A stretch of 64,000 nucleotides of DNA from Aquaticitalea lipolytica (GCF_014641635.1 NZ_BMIC01000002.1:62001-126000), one strand, 5' to 3'; positions 1-9,196 are shown, counted from the first letter of the stretch. The notes: generated by a model from the sequence alone, not told the origin. Numbers and translations: made by a program.

Positions 1-1
1 A

Positions 2-286
2 GAAACGATAATTATTAATCAATCTAGATACCATGATGATGAAGTTAGAGTGAAATCTGGAATTGAAGAAATTGAAGACAAAATTGAACCACTAAAAAAA
101 TTAAGAACATCTGAATATTACGAATTATCATATCAAAAATTTGAATTCTATAAACAAAGATTATTTTCAAAAGGTTTACTAGTTGATAATCGTATGAATA
201 GAAATGGAAGTTTTGCTTTTCAAAATATGGGAATCACTGAATTTGGACTTGAGTTTCTTGATTTTATAATTAATAGTGAAAAATAA
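2..286 (+). CDS. 3' end of an unrecognised gene (partial)
   Basis: The reading frame is open from the first bases of the window to a TAA at 284-286, so this is the C-terminal 94 residues of a gene that begins upstream. An internal GTG at 50 could be taken as a start, but no -7 box or signal supports it. The visible part is charged and probably helical, followed by a short hydrophobic C-terminus (LEFLDFIIN). The stretch with YYELSYQKF, a turn and a final ITEFGLEFLDF looks like a winged-helix-type end, but that is only an impression. A hairpin repeat follows seven bases after the stop. I do not recognise the family. Confidence 0.6.
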   Translation, partial: ETIIINQSRYHDDEVRVKSGIEEIEDKIEPLKKLRTSEYYELSYQKFEFYKQRLFSKGLLVDNRMNRNGSFAFQNMGITEFGLEFLDFIINSEK

Positions 287-292
287 CAGTAG

Positions 293-383
293 CTAACAAC
301 GTGTATAATTAATTACTACGAATTTTATAGTCGGAAAATGATTCGCGCACTTTTCCGTAACAAGCCATACACAACAGTGTTAA
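293..383. repeat. Hairpin-forming intergenic repeat, copy R0
   Basis: The sequence starts CTAACAACGTGTAT and ends ATACACAACAGTG, so the outer arms pair around GTGTAT/ATACAC. An inner hairpin at about 332-357 has arms CGGAAAA and TTTTCCG around a GC-rich centre. The layout matches the repeats at 43479-43610 and 44411-44523, though sequence identity is lower. It directly follows the stop of the preceding gene. Its function is unknown. Confidence 0.55.
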
Positions 384-426
384 ACAACTCTCTTAAAAAC
401 TCTGTTAATAAATCTTAAATTTGGTA

Positions 427-457
427 TTGTGTAACAAATTGGTTTGACTTATCTTTG
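427..457 (+). promoter_or_regulatory. Bacteroidota-type promoter for the small membrane protein
   Basis: A TTG at 427-429 is followed after 20 bases by TATCTTTG at 450-457. This matches the Bacteroidota primary sigma consensus (-33 TTTG, -7 TAnnTTTG). Transcription would start near 463, leaving a leader of about 20 bases before the ATG at 484. Confidence 0.6.
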
Positions 458-483
458 CCATAGTTATAAAAAAAGAACACCAC

Positions 484-666
484 ATGTTTGAATTTGATCA
501 ATATTTAGGATTTTTAGCATTTTTAACCATATTAACTATCGGTTTTTGGTTAATGATATTTTTAATAACTTTTGTAATTCCTTATTGGATTGGTGGTTCA
601 TTAATTGAGCGCCTTAAAGAAATAAGAGAAGAAAAGAAAGCAAAACGTGATGCTGCAACACATTAA
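484..666 (+). CDS. Small inner-membrane protein of unknown function
   Basis: A 60-residue protein. Residues 8-38 are strongly hydrophobic (one long or two short membrane spans). The tail is short and highly charged (ERLKEIREEKKAKRD) and is expected to face the cytoplasm. It has its own promoter (427-457) and terminator (691-715), so it is a single-gene unit. The ATG at 484 is the only start that fits the short leader. I recognise no named domain. The organisation as a monocistronic gene with a good promoter argues that it is real despite its size. Confidence 0.7.
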   Translation: MFEFDQYLGFLAFLTILTIGFWLMIFLITFVIPYWIGGSLIERLKEIREEKKAKRDAATH

Positions 667-690
667 TTGTGTTTAAATAATATAAAAAAA

Positions 691-715
691 AGGAAGCTAA
701 ATAGCTTCCTTTTTC
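691..715. terminator. Bidirectional intrinsic terminator
   Basis: Arms AGGAAGCT (691-698) and AGCTTCCT (703-710) form a hairpin with a T-run to its right and an A-run to its left. It lies between the convergent ends of the small membrane protein and the TonB-linked receptor, so it can serve both. Confidence 0.8.
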
Positions 716-734
716 TTTTTATAGTGTTTTGGGT

Positions 735-3191
735 TTATCCTTCAAATTCAAAATCATCTCCACCACCATTGTTTTGACCTCTGTCTCTTTGTTGTTTCTT
801 TTGTTGATTAAAACGGTAAGTAAACGATACATTAAAGCTACGTTGTCTCCATTGAAACTCAGAATAGCTATCAAAAGTAGACGTAAATGAATCTGTAACA
901 CGTTTTCTGGTGTTAAACACATCACTAATATTAAATGCTATTGACGCTTGATCTTTAAAAATATCTTTACTAAACGCTAAATCTGTAGAGAACATTCCTT
1001 TGCTTTTATTTTGTGCATCTTCACGTGGTCCCATATAAAATAAACGTGTTTGCCAATCTATATTTCCAGGTAATGTGTATTTGTTATTTAATCTTACAAA
1101 CCAGCTTAAGTTTTCTGCACCATAATCTACACCATTATAAAAACCTTCTGTAATAGATTGGAATAAGTTGAAATTTCCATTAATATTCCAGTCTTTAGTT
1201 GGTCTGTATGTTAATGTAAACTCAAATCCATAACGATCGTTAGTTGCCAAATTTATTGGAGAACGTCTAATAACTGGTACTTCTGTACCATTAACTGTTG
1301 CTGTTTCACCTGTATCTTCAGTTATAAACGTAAAAGCATCAGTACCTCTTTCATAATAAATAGAAGAGTTTAAAGTTACTTTTCCGAAACGGTTTAAATA
1401 TCCTAAATCTACTTTGTTAGAATAACTTGGGTCTATATCAGGATTTCCTTGAAATAGGTTAGTAGCACTACTTCTTGAAGGGAACGGATTGATAAATCGA
1501 GAACGAGGACGACTAATTCTTCGGTTGTAACCTAATTGTAAACTTTGTTTATCTGAGATTTCATAACCTAAATTAACAGTAGGAAATAAACCTATATAGT
1601 CTTTTTTCTGTAAATCATTAGTAGTTAATTGGTTTATACTAATACGTGTAGATTCCATTCTTAAACCAAGTAAATAAGAGAATTTGGTTTTTATTTTGCT
1701 ACCAAACTGTGAATACACAGCATTTATTTGTTCTTTATAAATTAAGTTATTACTAACATCTGTATCTAAAACAAAGTCTCCATTTTCATTAAACTCTAAA
1801 GTATAATCAGTATCTAACTCATTAAAATTACCTCTATATCCAACTTCAAATTGGCTGTTTTCACCAATTGGTAAAACATAATCTGCCTGTAATAATACCT
1901 CATTTTGTTCTTGTATTGTTTTTACACGCTCTGCATCATTACCATCTTGAGAAATTAAAGATTTTTCAGTTTCATCATTAGTTTCATATTGAAAGTCGAA
2001 TGTTAACTTATGTTGACTATTACCACCAAATTGCTTATCAAAATTTAGCGCATATTGGATTGTTTTGTCATCTTCAAATTCTGGATCGAAACGAAATGAA
2101 CGGTTAATTAGGCTACCATCTGTATCTAATCTATCAATTGTATTTGTAGTATTATTTTCTTCATCACTATTTCTGTATACAATAGAAGTAGTTAGTGAAG
2201 CAGTATCAGTTATATACCATTCTACACCAAAATTAGTGCTTAACCCTTTACTTTGACGATCTGTTTTTCGTGTTTCATTTAAAAAAGTATCTGGATCGTC
2301 AGAAATTAAGTTTCCGTTATCATCAAAAACTCTATTAAAATACTGTGTTTCGGTTAATGATCTTCCTGGAGACTCTCTATAGCTATAACCTGTAGTATTA
2401 AAAAAGTTAAAATCACCTGTTCTGTAGTTAATGTTTCCTGAAATACCTGCACTTGTAGGATGACCAGCATTTGCTGTTATAGCACCATTTAAACCTTGAA
2501 GTTTACTTCTTCTTAAAATAATATTTAAAATACCAGCAGTTCCTTCGGCATCATAACGTGCTGAAGGAGATGTGATAACTTCAACACGCTCAATAGATTC
2601 AGCAGGTAATTGACGTAAGGCATCAGTGGAGTTTAAACCAACTAAACCAGAAGGTTTACCATTAATTAAAATTCTAACATTTTCATTACCTCTAAGTGAT
2701 ACATTACCTTCAACATCAACTGAAACAGAAGGTACATTATCTAGTACATCACTTACAGTACCACCACGAACAGTTAAATCTTTACCAACATTATATATTT
2801 TTTTGTCTAGCTTTATTTCTACTGTAGTACGTTCTGCAATAACTTCAACTTCACCTAACGATTCAACATCTATTGCAATTCCTAATATACCTAAATCGGT
2901 ATCTTTATTTAATATTTTATTAGGTATTGATTTGGTTTTATATGAAATATACTCAACACTCACATCATAAGTGCCAGAAGGAACTGTAATGCTAAAATTA
3001 CCTGAAGCATCTGTAATTCCTCCTGTTATTATTTTGTTTTCTTTTTTACTAAAAAAGACAATAGTTGCATATTCTAAAGGTTGGTTTACATCTTTATCTA
3101 ATACAGTCCCTGTAACGGTAACTTCGGTTTGTGCAAAAATAAAACTTGTAAATAATGATAAAATAATGGTTAATTTAAATGGATTCTTCAT
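735..3191 (-). CDS. TonB-dependent receptor-like outer membrane beta-barrel protein
   Basis: An 818-residue outer-membrane protein. A signal peptide (about 1-20, ending SFIFAQ) is followed by a carboxypeptidase-regulatory-like beta-sandwich (about 25-110, VTVTGTVLDKD... to the YISYKTK region), a TonB plug domain (about 120-230, with DVLDNVPSVSVD, VSLRGN and VRILINGKPSG) and a large barrel to the C-terminus. This is the layout of the OMP_b-brl_3 group of TonB-linked proteins in Bacteroidota. The tail is unusual: after the last strand (FNVSFTYRF) comes a Gln/Arg/Gly-rich stretch ending in an acidic DDFEFEG. No SusD partner is nearby. The substrate cannot be read from sequence. It is probably cotranscribed with the small secreted protein five bases upstream. 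Confidence 0.9.
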   Translation of the reverse strand: MKNPFKLTIILSLFTSFIFAQTEVTVTGTVLDKDVNQPLEYATIVFFSKKENKIITGGITDASGNFSITVPSGTYDVSVEYISYKTKSIPNKILNKDTDLGILGIAIDVESLGEVEVIAERTTVEIKLDKKIYNVGKDLTVRGGTVSDVLDNVPSVSVDVEGNVSLRGNENVRILINGKPSGLVGLNSTDALRQLPAESIERVEVITSPSARYDAEGTAGILNIILRRSKLQGLNGAITANAGHPTSAGISGNINYRTGDFNFFNTTGYSYRESPGRSLTETQYFNRVFDDNGNLISDDPDTFLNETRKTDRQSKGLSTNFGVEWYITDTASLTTSIVYRNSDEENNTTNTIDRLDTDGSLINRSFRFDPEFEDDKTIQYALNFDKQFGGNSQHKLTFDFQYETNDETEKSLISQDGNDAERVKTIQEQNEVLLQADYVLPIGENSQFEVGYRGNFNELDTDYTLEFNENGDFVLDTDVSNNLIYKEQINAVYSQFGSKIKTKFSYLLGLRMESTRISINQLTTNDLQKKDYIGLFPTVNLGYEISDKQSLQLGYNRRISRPRSRFINPFPSRSSATNLFQGNPDIDPSYSNKVDLGYLNRFGKVTLNSSIYYERGTDAFTFITEDTGETATVNGTEVPVIRRSPINLATNDRYGFEFTLTYRPTKDWNINGNFNLFQSITEGFYNGVDYGAENLSWFVRLNNKYTLPGNIDWQTRLFYMGPREDAQNKSKGMFSTDLAFSKDIFKDQASIAFNISDVFNTRKRVTDSFTSTFDSYSEFQWRQRSFNVSFTYRFNQQKKQQRDRGQNNGGGDDFEFEG

Positions 3192-3196
3192 AGTAA

Positions 3197-3613
3197 TTAG
3201 TTAGATTTTTTATTTCTTTTCTTCTTCTGTTTTTTTATTTCTGAATTGTTATTCTGGGTGAAGTTTTTAATAGCATTCATTGTATCTTCTGAGACAATAT
3301 CCTTTATATCAGCAAAATGATTAATGTCTAAAGACTTTAATTGCTCTTCTTTTTCAAAATATTTTAAATCAGCTGTTTGTATTGCCTTTTTTTCTTGGTA
3401 ATACGATTGAATTTTTTGCTTAATAATTTCTTTTTGAAAATCATCAGCATTTAATAGCTTAATAAATTCTAGAATACGATCATTATGATCTTCTATAAAT
3501 TTTTTTTCAAGACGTTCTCTTTGTATTTGTTCATCACTTTTGTTTTGCGCATGAGATTGCGAAACAGATATTAGAAGTAATAAACCAATGGTGTAAAAAA
3601 TTCTTACAGACAT
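3197..3613 (-). CDS. Small secreted charged protein ahead of the receptor
   Basis: A 138-residue protein with a clear signal peptide (about 1-22, ending SQSHAQ). The rest is Lys/Glu-rich, largely helical, and ends in a very basic tail (KKQKKKRNKKSN). It lies five bases upstream of the receptor on the same strand, so the two very likely share a transcript starting near 3645. No domain is recognised. Small secreted helical proteins paired with barrel genes are common in Flavobacteriia, but any joint role is inference. Confidence 0.75.
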   Translation of the reverse strand: MSVRIFYTIGLLLLISVSQSHAQNKSDEQIQRERLEKKFIEDHNDRILEFIKLLNADDFQKEIIKQKIQSYYQEKKAIQTADLKYFEKEEQLKSLDINHFADIKDIVSEDTMNAIKNFTQNNNSEIKKQKKKRNKKSN

Positions 3614-3650
3614 AAACCTTGTATTGACATTATATTAAAACATAAGACTA

Positions 3651-3658
3651 CAAAAATA
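3651..3658 (-). promoter_or_regulatory. -7 box (TATTTTTG) for the receptor operon
   Basis: The minus strand reads TATTTTTG here, about 38 bases upstream of the ATG at 3613. No good -33 TTTG is seen at the usual distance, so only the -7 half is supported. Confidence 0.4.
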
Positions 3659-3705
3659 GAGCTTGGTTTAATGCCTATTGGTTAAAGTTCTGTTAAAGAA
3701 AAAAC

Positions 3706-4047
3706 TTATAAAATGTCTAAAACCTTTTCTGTAGGACGACCTATAACTGCCTGATTACCATTGATTACAATTGGTCGCTCAATAAGTTTAGGGTTTTTGG
3801 TCATTAAAGTGATTAGTTTAGCATCAGAAAGATTGAGGTGTTTGTAACTTTCTTTCCAAAGTGCTTCATTAGTTCTAATAAGCTCAATTGGCTTTAGTTT
3901 TAGAAGTTTTAAGAGATTTTTGAGTTCATCTCTTGTTGGTACATCATCAAGATAGTTGATAATTGTATAAGGTTTTCCAGAATTTTTAAGTAATTCTAAA
4001 GCACATCTCGATTTGCTGCACCTATTATTATGGTAAATAGTAATCAT
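3706..4047 (-). CDS. arsC: ArsC-family glutaredoxin-dependent arsenate reductase-like protein
   Basis: A 113-residue protein of the ArsC/Spx thioredoxin-fold family. It starts [14 protein letters not shown], so the catalytic Cys10 follows the HNN loop, and it has the RPIV motif around residues 91-94 that shapes the oxyanion pocket. In this family the enzyme reduces arsenate with glutathione/glutaredoxin-type thiols. Many Flavobacteriia make bacillithiol (bshA is in this window), so the physiological reductant may differ. No other ars gene is nearby. The start overlaps the prfB stop in an ATGA, so it is translationally coupled to release factor 2. It may be a YfgD-like housekeeping member rather than a true resistance enzyme. 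Confidence 0.85.
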   Translation of the reverse strand: MITIYHNNRCSKSRCALELLKNSGKPYTIINYLDDVPTRDELKNLLKLLKLKPIELIRTNEALWKESYKHLNLSDAKLITLMTKNPKLIERPIVINGNQAVIGRPTEKVLDIL

Positions 4048-5154
4048 AAATTGTTGTTATCTTCTTCTTTTTGACCCATCATCATTAAATATGCTTTCAA
4101 AAACTCGTCAATATAACCATCCATAACATCATCAACATTACCAGTCTCTTGACCAGTTCTTACATCTTTTACTAATTTATATGGATGCATCACATAATTA
4201 CGAATTTGACTTCCCCATTCAATTTTCATCTTACCAGCTTCAATATCATCACGTTGTGCTAATTGTTTTTGTAGTTCAATCTCATACAATTGTGATTTTA
4301 ACATTTGTAAAGCTCTTGCTCTATTGTCATGTTGTGAGCGTGTTTCTGAACATGAAATTTGAATGCCAGTTGGTTTATGTGTTAACTGCACTTTAGTTTC
4401 TACCTTGTTTACATTTTGTCCACCAGCTCCACTAGAACGAGCAGTAGTAATTTCAATATCAGCAGGATTGATTTCTATTTCAATTGTATCGTCAACTAAA
4501 GGATACACATAAACAGATGCAAAACTTGTATGACGTTTTGCATTACTATCAAAAGGAGAAATACGTACCAATCTGTGCACTCCATTTTCGCCTTTAAGCC
4601 AACCAAAAGCAAAATCACCTTCAATTTCTAATGTTACCGTTTTTATACCTGCAACATCACCTTCTTGAAAGTTAAGCTCTTTAACCTTAAAACCACTTTT
4701 TTCAGCATACATTAAATACATACGCATAAGCATACTTGCCCAATCGCAACTTTCGGTTCCGCCAGCACCAGCAGTAATTTGCAAAACAGCACTCAATTTA
4801 TCACCTTCATCAGAAAGCATGTTTTTGAATTCTAGCTTTTCAATTTGGTCTGAAGCTTTATTGTATTGTGTATCGACTTCTTCGGCTGAAACGTCATCAG
4901 CCTTATAAAACTCATAAAAAACTTCTAATTCTTCAATTAGAGTTTTGGCAGTAGTGTAATCTTCAACCCATTTTTTCTTTTCTCTAAGCGATTGCATAAT
5001 AAGTTCAGCTTGCTTGGAATCGTTCCAGAAATTTGGGTCAAATGTTTTTTCTTCTTCGTTAGATATTTCAATAGTTTTGGCATCTATGTCAAAGATACCT
5101 CCTCAACGCTCCAAGGCGTTCTACAAGATCCTTTATTTGATCAGATGTAGTCAT
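4044..5154 (-). CDS. prfB: Peptide chain release factor 2, with programmed +1 frameshift
   Basis: RF2 terminates translation at UGA and UAA. The main frame (5090 to 4044) carries the SPF tripeptide in RISPFDSN and the GGQ peptidyl-hydrolysis motif in [11 protein letters not shown]. Translation begins at an ATG at 5154 ([10 protein letters not shown]...) and reads 21 codons to CTT-TGA at 5094-5089. Slipping +1 over CTTT joins it to the main frame at GAC (5090-5088), giving about 369 residues, the normal RF2 length. A start inside the main frame (Met at 4997) would lose about 50 residues of domain 1. arsC follows with an ATGA overlap. A -7 box TACATTTG lies at 5173-5180. This is not a pseudogene. 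Confidence 0.95.
5089..5103 (-). promoter_or_regulatory. prfB programmed frameshift site
   Basis: The minus strand reads AGGAGG-TAT-CTT-TGA-C. An SD-like AGGAGG (5103-5098) lies three bases before the slippery CTT-T and the in-frame UGA (5091-5089). This is the same design as the E. coli prfB site. When RF2 is scarce, slow termination at UGA favours the slip, so RF2 regulates itself. Confidence 0.95.
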
Positions 5155-5172
5155 AGTAGTTTAAATTTTAAG

Positions 5173-5180
5173 CAAATGTA
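5173..5180 (-). promoter_or_regulatory. -7 box (TACATTTG) for prfB
   Basis: The minus strand reads TACATTTG 18 bases upstream of the prfB ATG at 5154. A T-rich segment sits at the -33 distance without a clean TTTG. Confidence 0.5.
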
Positions 5181-5261
5181 AAGCTTAATGTTTCATTGTA
5201 AAACCATTTTTCATTAAATTTTTAAAGTAATTTATGTAGTTTTATGAATTAATTATCCATT

Positions 5262-7679
5262 ATGAAAAAAATCACAAGTATCCTCGTATTTCTTATCGTT
5301 GTAAGTAATTCATTTTCACAAGTTTTAAAAGATAAAAAACTTCAGAATTATAAAGGTTATTTTAATTTTTATTATGAAGAATCTCAAGATAAAATCTATC
5401 TAGAAGTGGATAAATTAGACCAAGAGTTCTTATATATAAGTTCTTTAGCAAGTGGTGTTGGTTCTAATGACATTGGATTAGATAGAGGTCAACTAGGAGC
5501 AGAGCGAATTGTAAAGTTTGTTAAAGCAGGAAATAAGCTTTTATTAGTGCAGCCAAATCAAGACTATAGAGCCATAACAGATAATGCTCTAGAGAAAAAA
5601 AGTGTAGAACAAGCGTTTGCAAAATCAGTTCTATTTGGATTTAAGATTGAAGAGCAAAGTGAAGGTAAGTATATTATTGATTTTACGCCATTTTTAATGG
5701 TCGATAGACATGAAGTTGCAAATAGACTTAAAGCGCAAAATGAAGGTGTTTATAAATTAGATTTAAGCAAAAGTGCATTATCATTAGAACGAACTAAAGC
5801 ATTCCCTAAAAATGTAGAGTTTGAAGCTTTATTAACATTTGAAGGTGAACCTAAAGGTAGAAATATTAGAAGTGTTACACCTACATCATCTTTAGTAAGT
5901 GTTATTCAACATCATTCGTTTATTGAGTTGCCAGATAATAATTATAAACCAAGAGGATTTGATACGCGTAGTGGTGCAATTTCTATTTCATATATGGATT
6001 ATGCTACACCAATTCAAGAATCAATTACCAAACGTTATGTGACACGTCATCGATTGGAAAAGAAAAACCCTGAATTAGCTATTAGTGAAGCTGTTGAGCC
6101 TATTATTTATTATCTCGATCCAGGAACTCCAGAGCCAGTACGTTCTGCTTTATTAGAAGGTGCGCGTTGGTGGAATCAAGCTTATGAAGCGATAGGTTTT
6201 AAAGATGCGTTTCAGGTGCAAATGCTACCTGATGATGCAGATCCAATGGATTGTAGATATAATGTAATACAATGGGTTCATCGCTCAACAAGAGGGTGGA
6301 GTTATGGTGGTAGTGTTACAGATCCACGAACAGGAGAAATTATTAAAGGTCATGTAAGTTTAGGAAGTTTACGTATACGTCAAGATTTTTTAATTGCTCA
6401 AGCGTTGCTAAACAAACCATTTGCTGAACGAGACGATAATTATCAACCAATGTTAGACATGGCTTTGGCTAGAATTCGCCAATTAAGTGCTCATGAAGTT
6501 GGTCATACAATAGGTTTTGCTCATAATTTTGCAGCAAGCACAAATAACCGAGCATCTGTTATGGATTATCCACATCCTTTAGTGAGTTTAACTAATGGCA
6601 ATATCGATTTAAGTAATACTTATGCTACAGGAATTGGCAATTGGGATAAAGTCACTGTTGCCTATACTTATACACAATTTGATAAGAATACAAACGAAAA
6701 AGAAGCGCTAAATTCTATTTTAGAGAAAGCACAACAAGACGGATTGCGATTTATATCAGATTCTGATGCTCGTGCTGAAGGTGGAGCACATGCTTACGCT
6801 CATTTATGGGATAATGGTAAAAGTGCTTCAGAAGAATTAGAAAATGTATTAAAGGTCAGAGAAAAAGCAATTTCTAATTTTTCAAAAGACAATATTCGTA
6901 CAAATGAGCCTTATTCAGTTTTAGAAGATGTGTTTGTGCCTTTGTATTTCTTTCATCGTTATCAAACAGAAGCTGCAGCAAAAGTTGTTGGTGGTTTAGA
7001 TTATAATTATTCAGTTAAAGGAGACAATCAATTTACTTCTAGAGTTGTTGATGTTAATTTACAGAAAGCGGCTTTAAATGCGCTTTTAAAAACAATCTCA
7101 GCTGAAACATTAACTATTCCAAAGGAAAAACTCAATTTATTTCCTCCTAGAGCTTTTAATTACTCGCGTACTCGTGAGTCGTTTGCAAGTAAAACTGGTG
7201 TTGCTTTTGATCCTTTAAGCGCTGTATCAACATCTAGTGATATGACATTAGGTTTATTACTTCATCCTCAACGTGCAAACAGATTAATTCAACAAAAAAG
7301 TTTGGATAACACTCAAATTGGATTGGATGATGTTTTTAAAAGCCTAATAGACAATTCATTCAAAAAAGCATATAAAGATGATTATTTAAACGAAGCACAA
7401 CAGATGATTAATGCTAATGTGCTTAAATATATAATGAATTTGGCTGTTAATGATAATGCATTCTTACAAGTAAAAGCTTTGGCAAACGATGCTATTTATG
7501 AAATTTCACAAAGTTTGTATGCTAAAGATAAAAAGTATGAGAATAAATATGCTTCGCAATATGGACGTTTAATTTCAGAATTTAGAGAGCATCCTGAAAA
7601 ATTTAAACTTGAAGAATCACCTAAAATTCCTGATGGTTCACCAATTGGAACTGATATATGTAGTTATACCTCAAATTAA
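5262..7679 (+). CDS. Secreted zinc-dependent metalloprotease (DUF5117/DUF4953 type)
   Basis: An 805-residue protein with a signal peptide (about 1-19, ending SNSFSQ). The catalytic zinc motif is HEVGHTIGFAH (His411, Glu412, His415, His421), the extended HExxHxxGxxH form of metzincin-like peptidases, followed by a downstream SVMDYPHP Met-turn. The N-terminal part matches the DUF5118/DUF5117 layout (KDKKLQNYKGYFNFYY...) common in Bacteroidota secreted proteases. It is expected to act in the periplasm or outside the cell. Threonine aldolase follows after eight bases, so they are probably cotranscribed. Substrates are unknown. Confidence 0.9.
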   Translation: MKKITSILVFLIVVSNSFSQVLKDKKLQNYKGYFNFYYEESQDKIYLEVDKLDQEFLYISSLASGVGSNDIGLDRGQLGAERIVKFVKAGNKLLLVQPNQDYRAITDNALEKKSVEQAFAKSVLFGFKIEEQSEGKYIIDFTPFLMVDRHEVANRLKAQNEGVYKLDLSKSALSLERTKAFPKNVEFEALLTFEGEPKGRNIRSVTPTSSLVSVIQHHSFIELPDNNYKPRGFDTRSGAISISYMDYATPIQESITKRYVTRHRLEKKNPELAISEAVEPIIYYLDPGTPEPVRSALLEGARWWNQAYEAIGFKDAFQVQMLPDDADPMDCRYNVIQWVHRSTRGWSYGGSVTDPRTGEIIKGHVSLGSLRIRQDFLIAQALLNKPFAERDDNYQPMLDMALARIRQLSAHEVGHTIGFAHNFAASTNNRASVMDYPHPLVSLTNGNIDLSNTYATGIGNWDKVTVAYTYTQFDKNTNEKEALNSILEKAQQDGLRFISDSDARAEGGAHAYAHLWDNGKSASEELENVLKVREKAISNFSKDNIRTNEPYSVLEDVFVPLYFFHRYQTEAAAKVVGGLDYNYSVKGDNQFTSRVVDVNLQKAALNALLKTISAETLTIPKEKLNLFPPRAFNYSRTRESFASKTGVAFDPLSAVSTSSDMTLGLLLHPQRANRLIQQKSLDNTQIGLDDVFKSLIDNSFKKAYKDDYLNEAQQMINANVLKYIMNLAVNDNAFLQVKALANDAIYEISQSLYAKDKKYENKYASQYGRLISEFREHPEKFKLEESPKIPDGSPIGTDICSYTSN

Positions 7680-7687
7680 AAAATAAA

Positions 7688-8713
7688 ATGATAATAGATT
7701 TAAGAAGCGATACGCTTACAAAACCAACACAAGGCATGTTAGATGCTATGATGAGTGCCAAAGTTGGTGATGATGTATATAAAGAAGATCCAACAGTAAA
7801 TGAGTTAGAAGAGCGCATTGCTGATATGTTTGGCAAACCTAAAGCACTGTTTTTTCCAACTGGGACAATGGCAAACCAAACAGCAATTAAATTACATACT
7901 AATCCTGGAGATCAAGTTATTTGCGATTCTAATGCACATATTTATCATTATGAAGGAGGTGGTGCTTCATTTAATAGTGGTGTGTCTTGTAAATTGCTTC
8001 AAGGTGAAAGAGGTATGTTTACAGCAGAGCAGGTTATTGAAGCTATAAATCCACCAGATTTTTATCATAGTCCGCTAACAGCTTTGGTTGAAATTGAAAA
8101 CACAGCAAATAGAGGAGGAGGTTCATGTTGGGATTTTGAAGAACTTAAAAAAATAAGAACCGTTTGTAATGAACACGAATTAGGATACCACCTCGATGGA
8201 GCTCGTATTTGGAATGCTTTAGTAGCAAAACCAGAAACTGGTAAAGATTACGGACAAATATTTGATACTATGTCGGTTTGTTTAAGCAAAGGTTTAGGTT
8301 GCCCAATTGGTTCAGTATTAGTTGGAGATGAAGACATTATGGAAAATGCTATTAGAATTCGTAAAATACTAGGAGGTGGAATGCGCCAAGTTGGATTTTT
8401 AGCAGCTGCAGGATTATATGCATTAGACAATCATATAGATAGATTAGCTGAAGATCATCAAAAAGCTAAAGAAATTGGGCAAGAATTATTTGCTTTAGAT
8501 TTTATAAAAAGAGTTGAGCAAGTTGAAACCAACATCATCATTTTTGAGTTAGAAAACAAAGCTGATGAGCCTAAATTTTTAAAAACACTTGCAGATAAAA
8601 ATATACGTTTAAGTGGTATGGGAAATGGAAAACTTCGCATTGTTACTCACTTAGATTACACCAATGATATGCACGAATATTTTTTAAATGAATTGAAAGG
8701 TTTAAAATTTTAA
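7688..8713 (+). CDS. ltaE: Low-specificity L-threonine aldolase
   Basis: A 341-residue PLP enzyme of fold type I that splits L-threonine (or allo-threonine) to glycine and acetaldehyde. The N-terminus (IDLRSDTLTKPT) and FPTGTMANQ are typical of the family. The Schiff-base lysine is Lys201 in CLSKGLGCPIGS, and the HLDGARIWNA motif carries the PLP-pairing aspartate. Length is normal. It starts eight bases after the protease gene. A hairpin terminator (8721-8746) ends the unit. Confidence 0.93.
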   Translation: MIIDLRSDTLTKPTQGMLDAMMSAKVGDDVYKEDPTVNELEERIADMFGKPKALFFPTGTMANQTAIKLHTNPGDQVICDSNAHIYHYEGGGASFNSGVSCKLLQGERGMFTAEQVIEAINPPDFYHSPLTALVEIENTANRGGGSCWDFEELKKIRTVCNEHELGYHLDGARIWNALVAKPETGKDYGQIFDTMSVCLSKGLGCPIGSVLVGDEDIMENAIRIRKILGGGMRQVGFLAAAGLYALDNHIDRLAEDHQKAKEIGQELFALDFIKRVEQVETNIIIFELENKADEPKFLKTLADKNIRLSGMGNGKLRIVTHLDYTNDMHEYFLNELKGLKF

Positions 8714-8720
8714 ATAATAA

Positions 8721-8746
8721 AAAAAGAAGCTTGAGAGCTTCTTTTT
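8721..8746. terminator. Bidirectional intrinsic terminator
   Basis: Arms AAAAAGAAGCT (8721-8731) and AGCTTCTTTTT (8736-8746) around a TGAG loop. It sits between the convergent ends of the threonine aldolase gene and the ybaB gene. Confidence 0.85.
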
Positions 8747-9070
8747 TTATTTAAACATATCTAATCCAGGAATATTAGGCATTCCATCTTTCGCAACAGC
8801 AGCTAATTCAGTTTCATTAACTCTAGTTGCTTTTTCTATGGCTTTGTTTAAGGTAAGAATTAAATAATCTTCCAACATATCTTTATCTTTCAATAAATCA
8901 TCATCAATTGATATTGACTTGATGGTTCTATTGGCTGTCAACGTGACTTTCAGTTTATCGTCGTTGCTTTTTTCGTCAACTAGCACATGATTTAAGCGCT
9001 CTTTAGTTTCTTCAACTTTCTTTTGGGTTTCTTTGAGTTTATTCATCATTCCCATCATATCTCCAAACAT
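8747..9070 (-). CDS. YbaB/EbfC family nucleoid-associated protein
   Basis: A 107-residue protein that begins [26 protein letters not shown], a typical YbaB/EbfC amphipathic helix. It continues with a beta-sheet ([21 protein letters not shown]) and a helical C-terminus ([18 protein letters not shown]). The family forms dimers that bind DNA without strong sequence preference. It is transcribed alone here, not next to dnaX/recR as in many bacteria. Length is normal. Confidence 0.9.
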   Translation of the reverse strand: MFGDMMGMMNKLKETQKKVEETKERLNHVLVDEKSNDDKLKVTLTANRTIKSISIDDDLLKDKDMLEDYLILTLNKAIEKATRVNETELAAVAKDGMPNIPGLDMFK

Positions 9071-9163
9071 AATCTTGCTGTTTTAAAATTAGATGTCAAA
9101 ATTAATAAAAGATTGAAAATATATTTGTCTTTTTCTACCTATTCTTTATTCTGAATAAAACCC

Positions 9164-9171
9164 TATTTTTG
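9164..9171 (+). promoter_or_regulatory. -7 box (TATTTTTG) for the oligopeptidase gene
   Basis: TATTTTTG lies 25 bases upstream of the ATG at 9197, a typical distance. No clear -33 element is seen. Confidence 0.45.
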
Positions 9172-9196
9172 CAAACTTCTTAATGGGATTAATACA

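Noticed and set aside
719-925. Open frame on the minus strand across the end of the TonB-linked receptor gene
   Set aside because: Lies in another frame over the receptor's 3' end and contains no domain. It is a shadow.
5089-5154. prfB read as a frameshifted pseudogene or as a separate 21-codon ORF
   Set aside because: The break falls exactly at a canonical RF2 frameshift signal and the joined protein has normal length.
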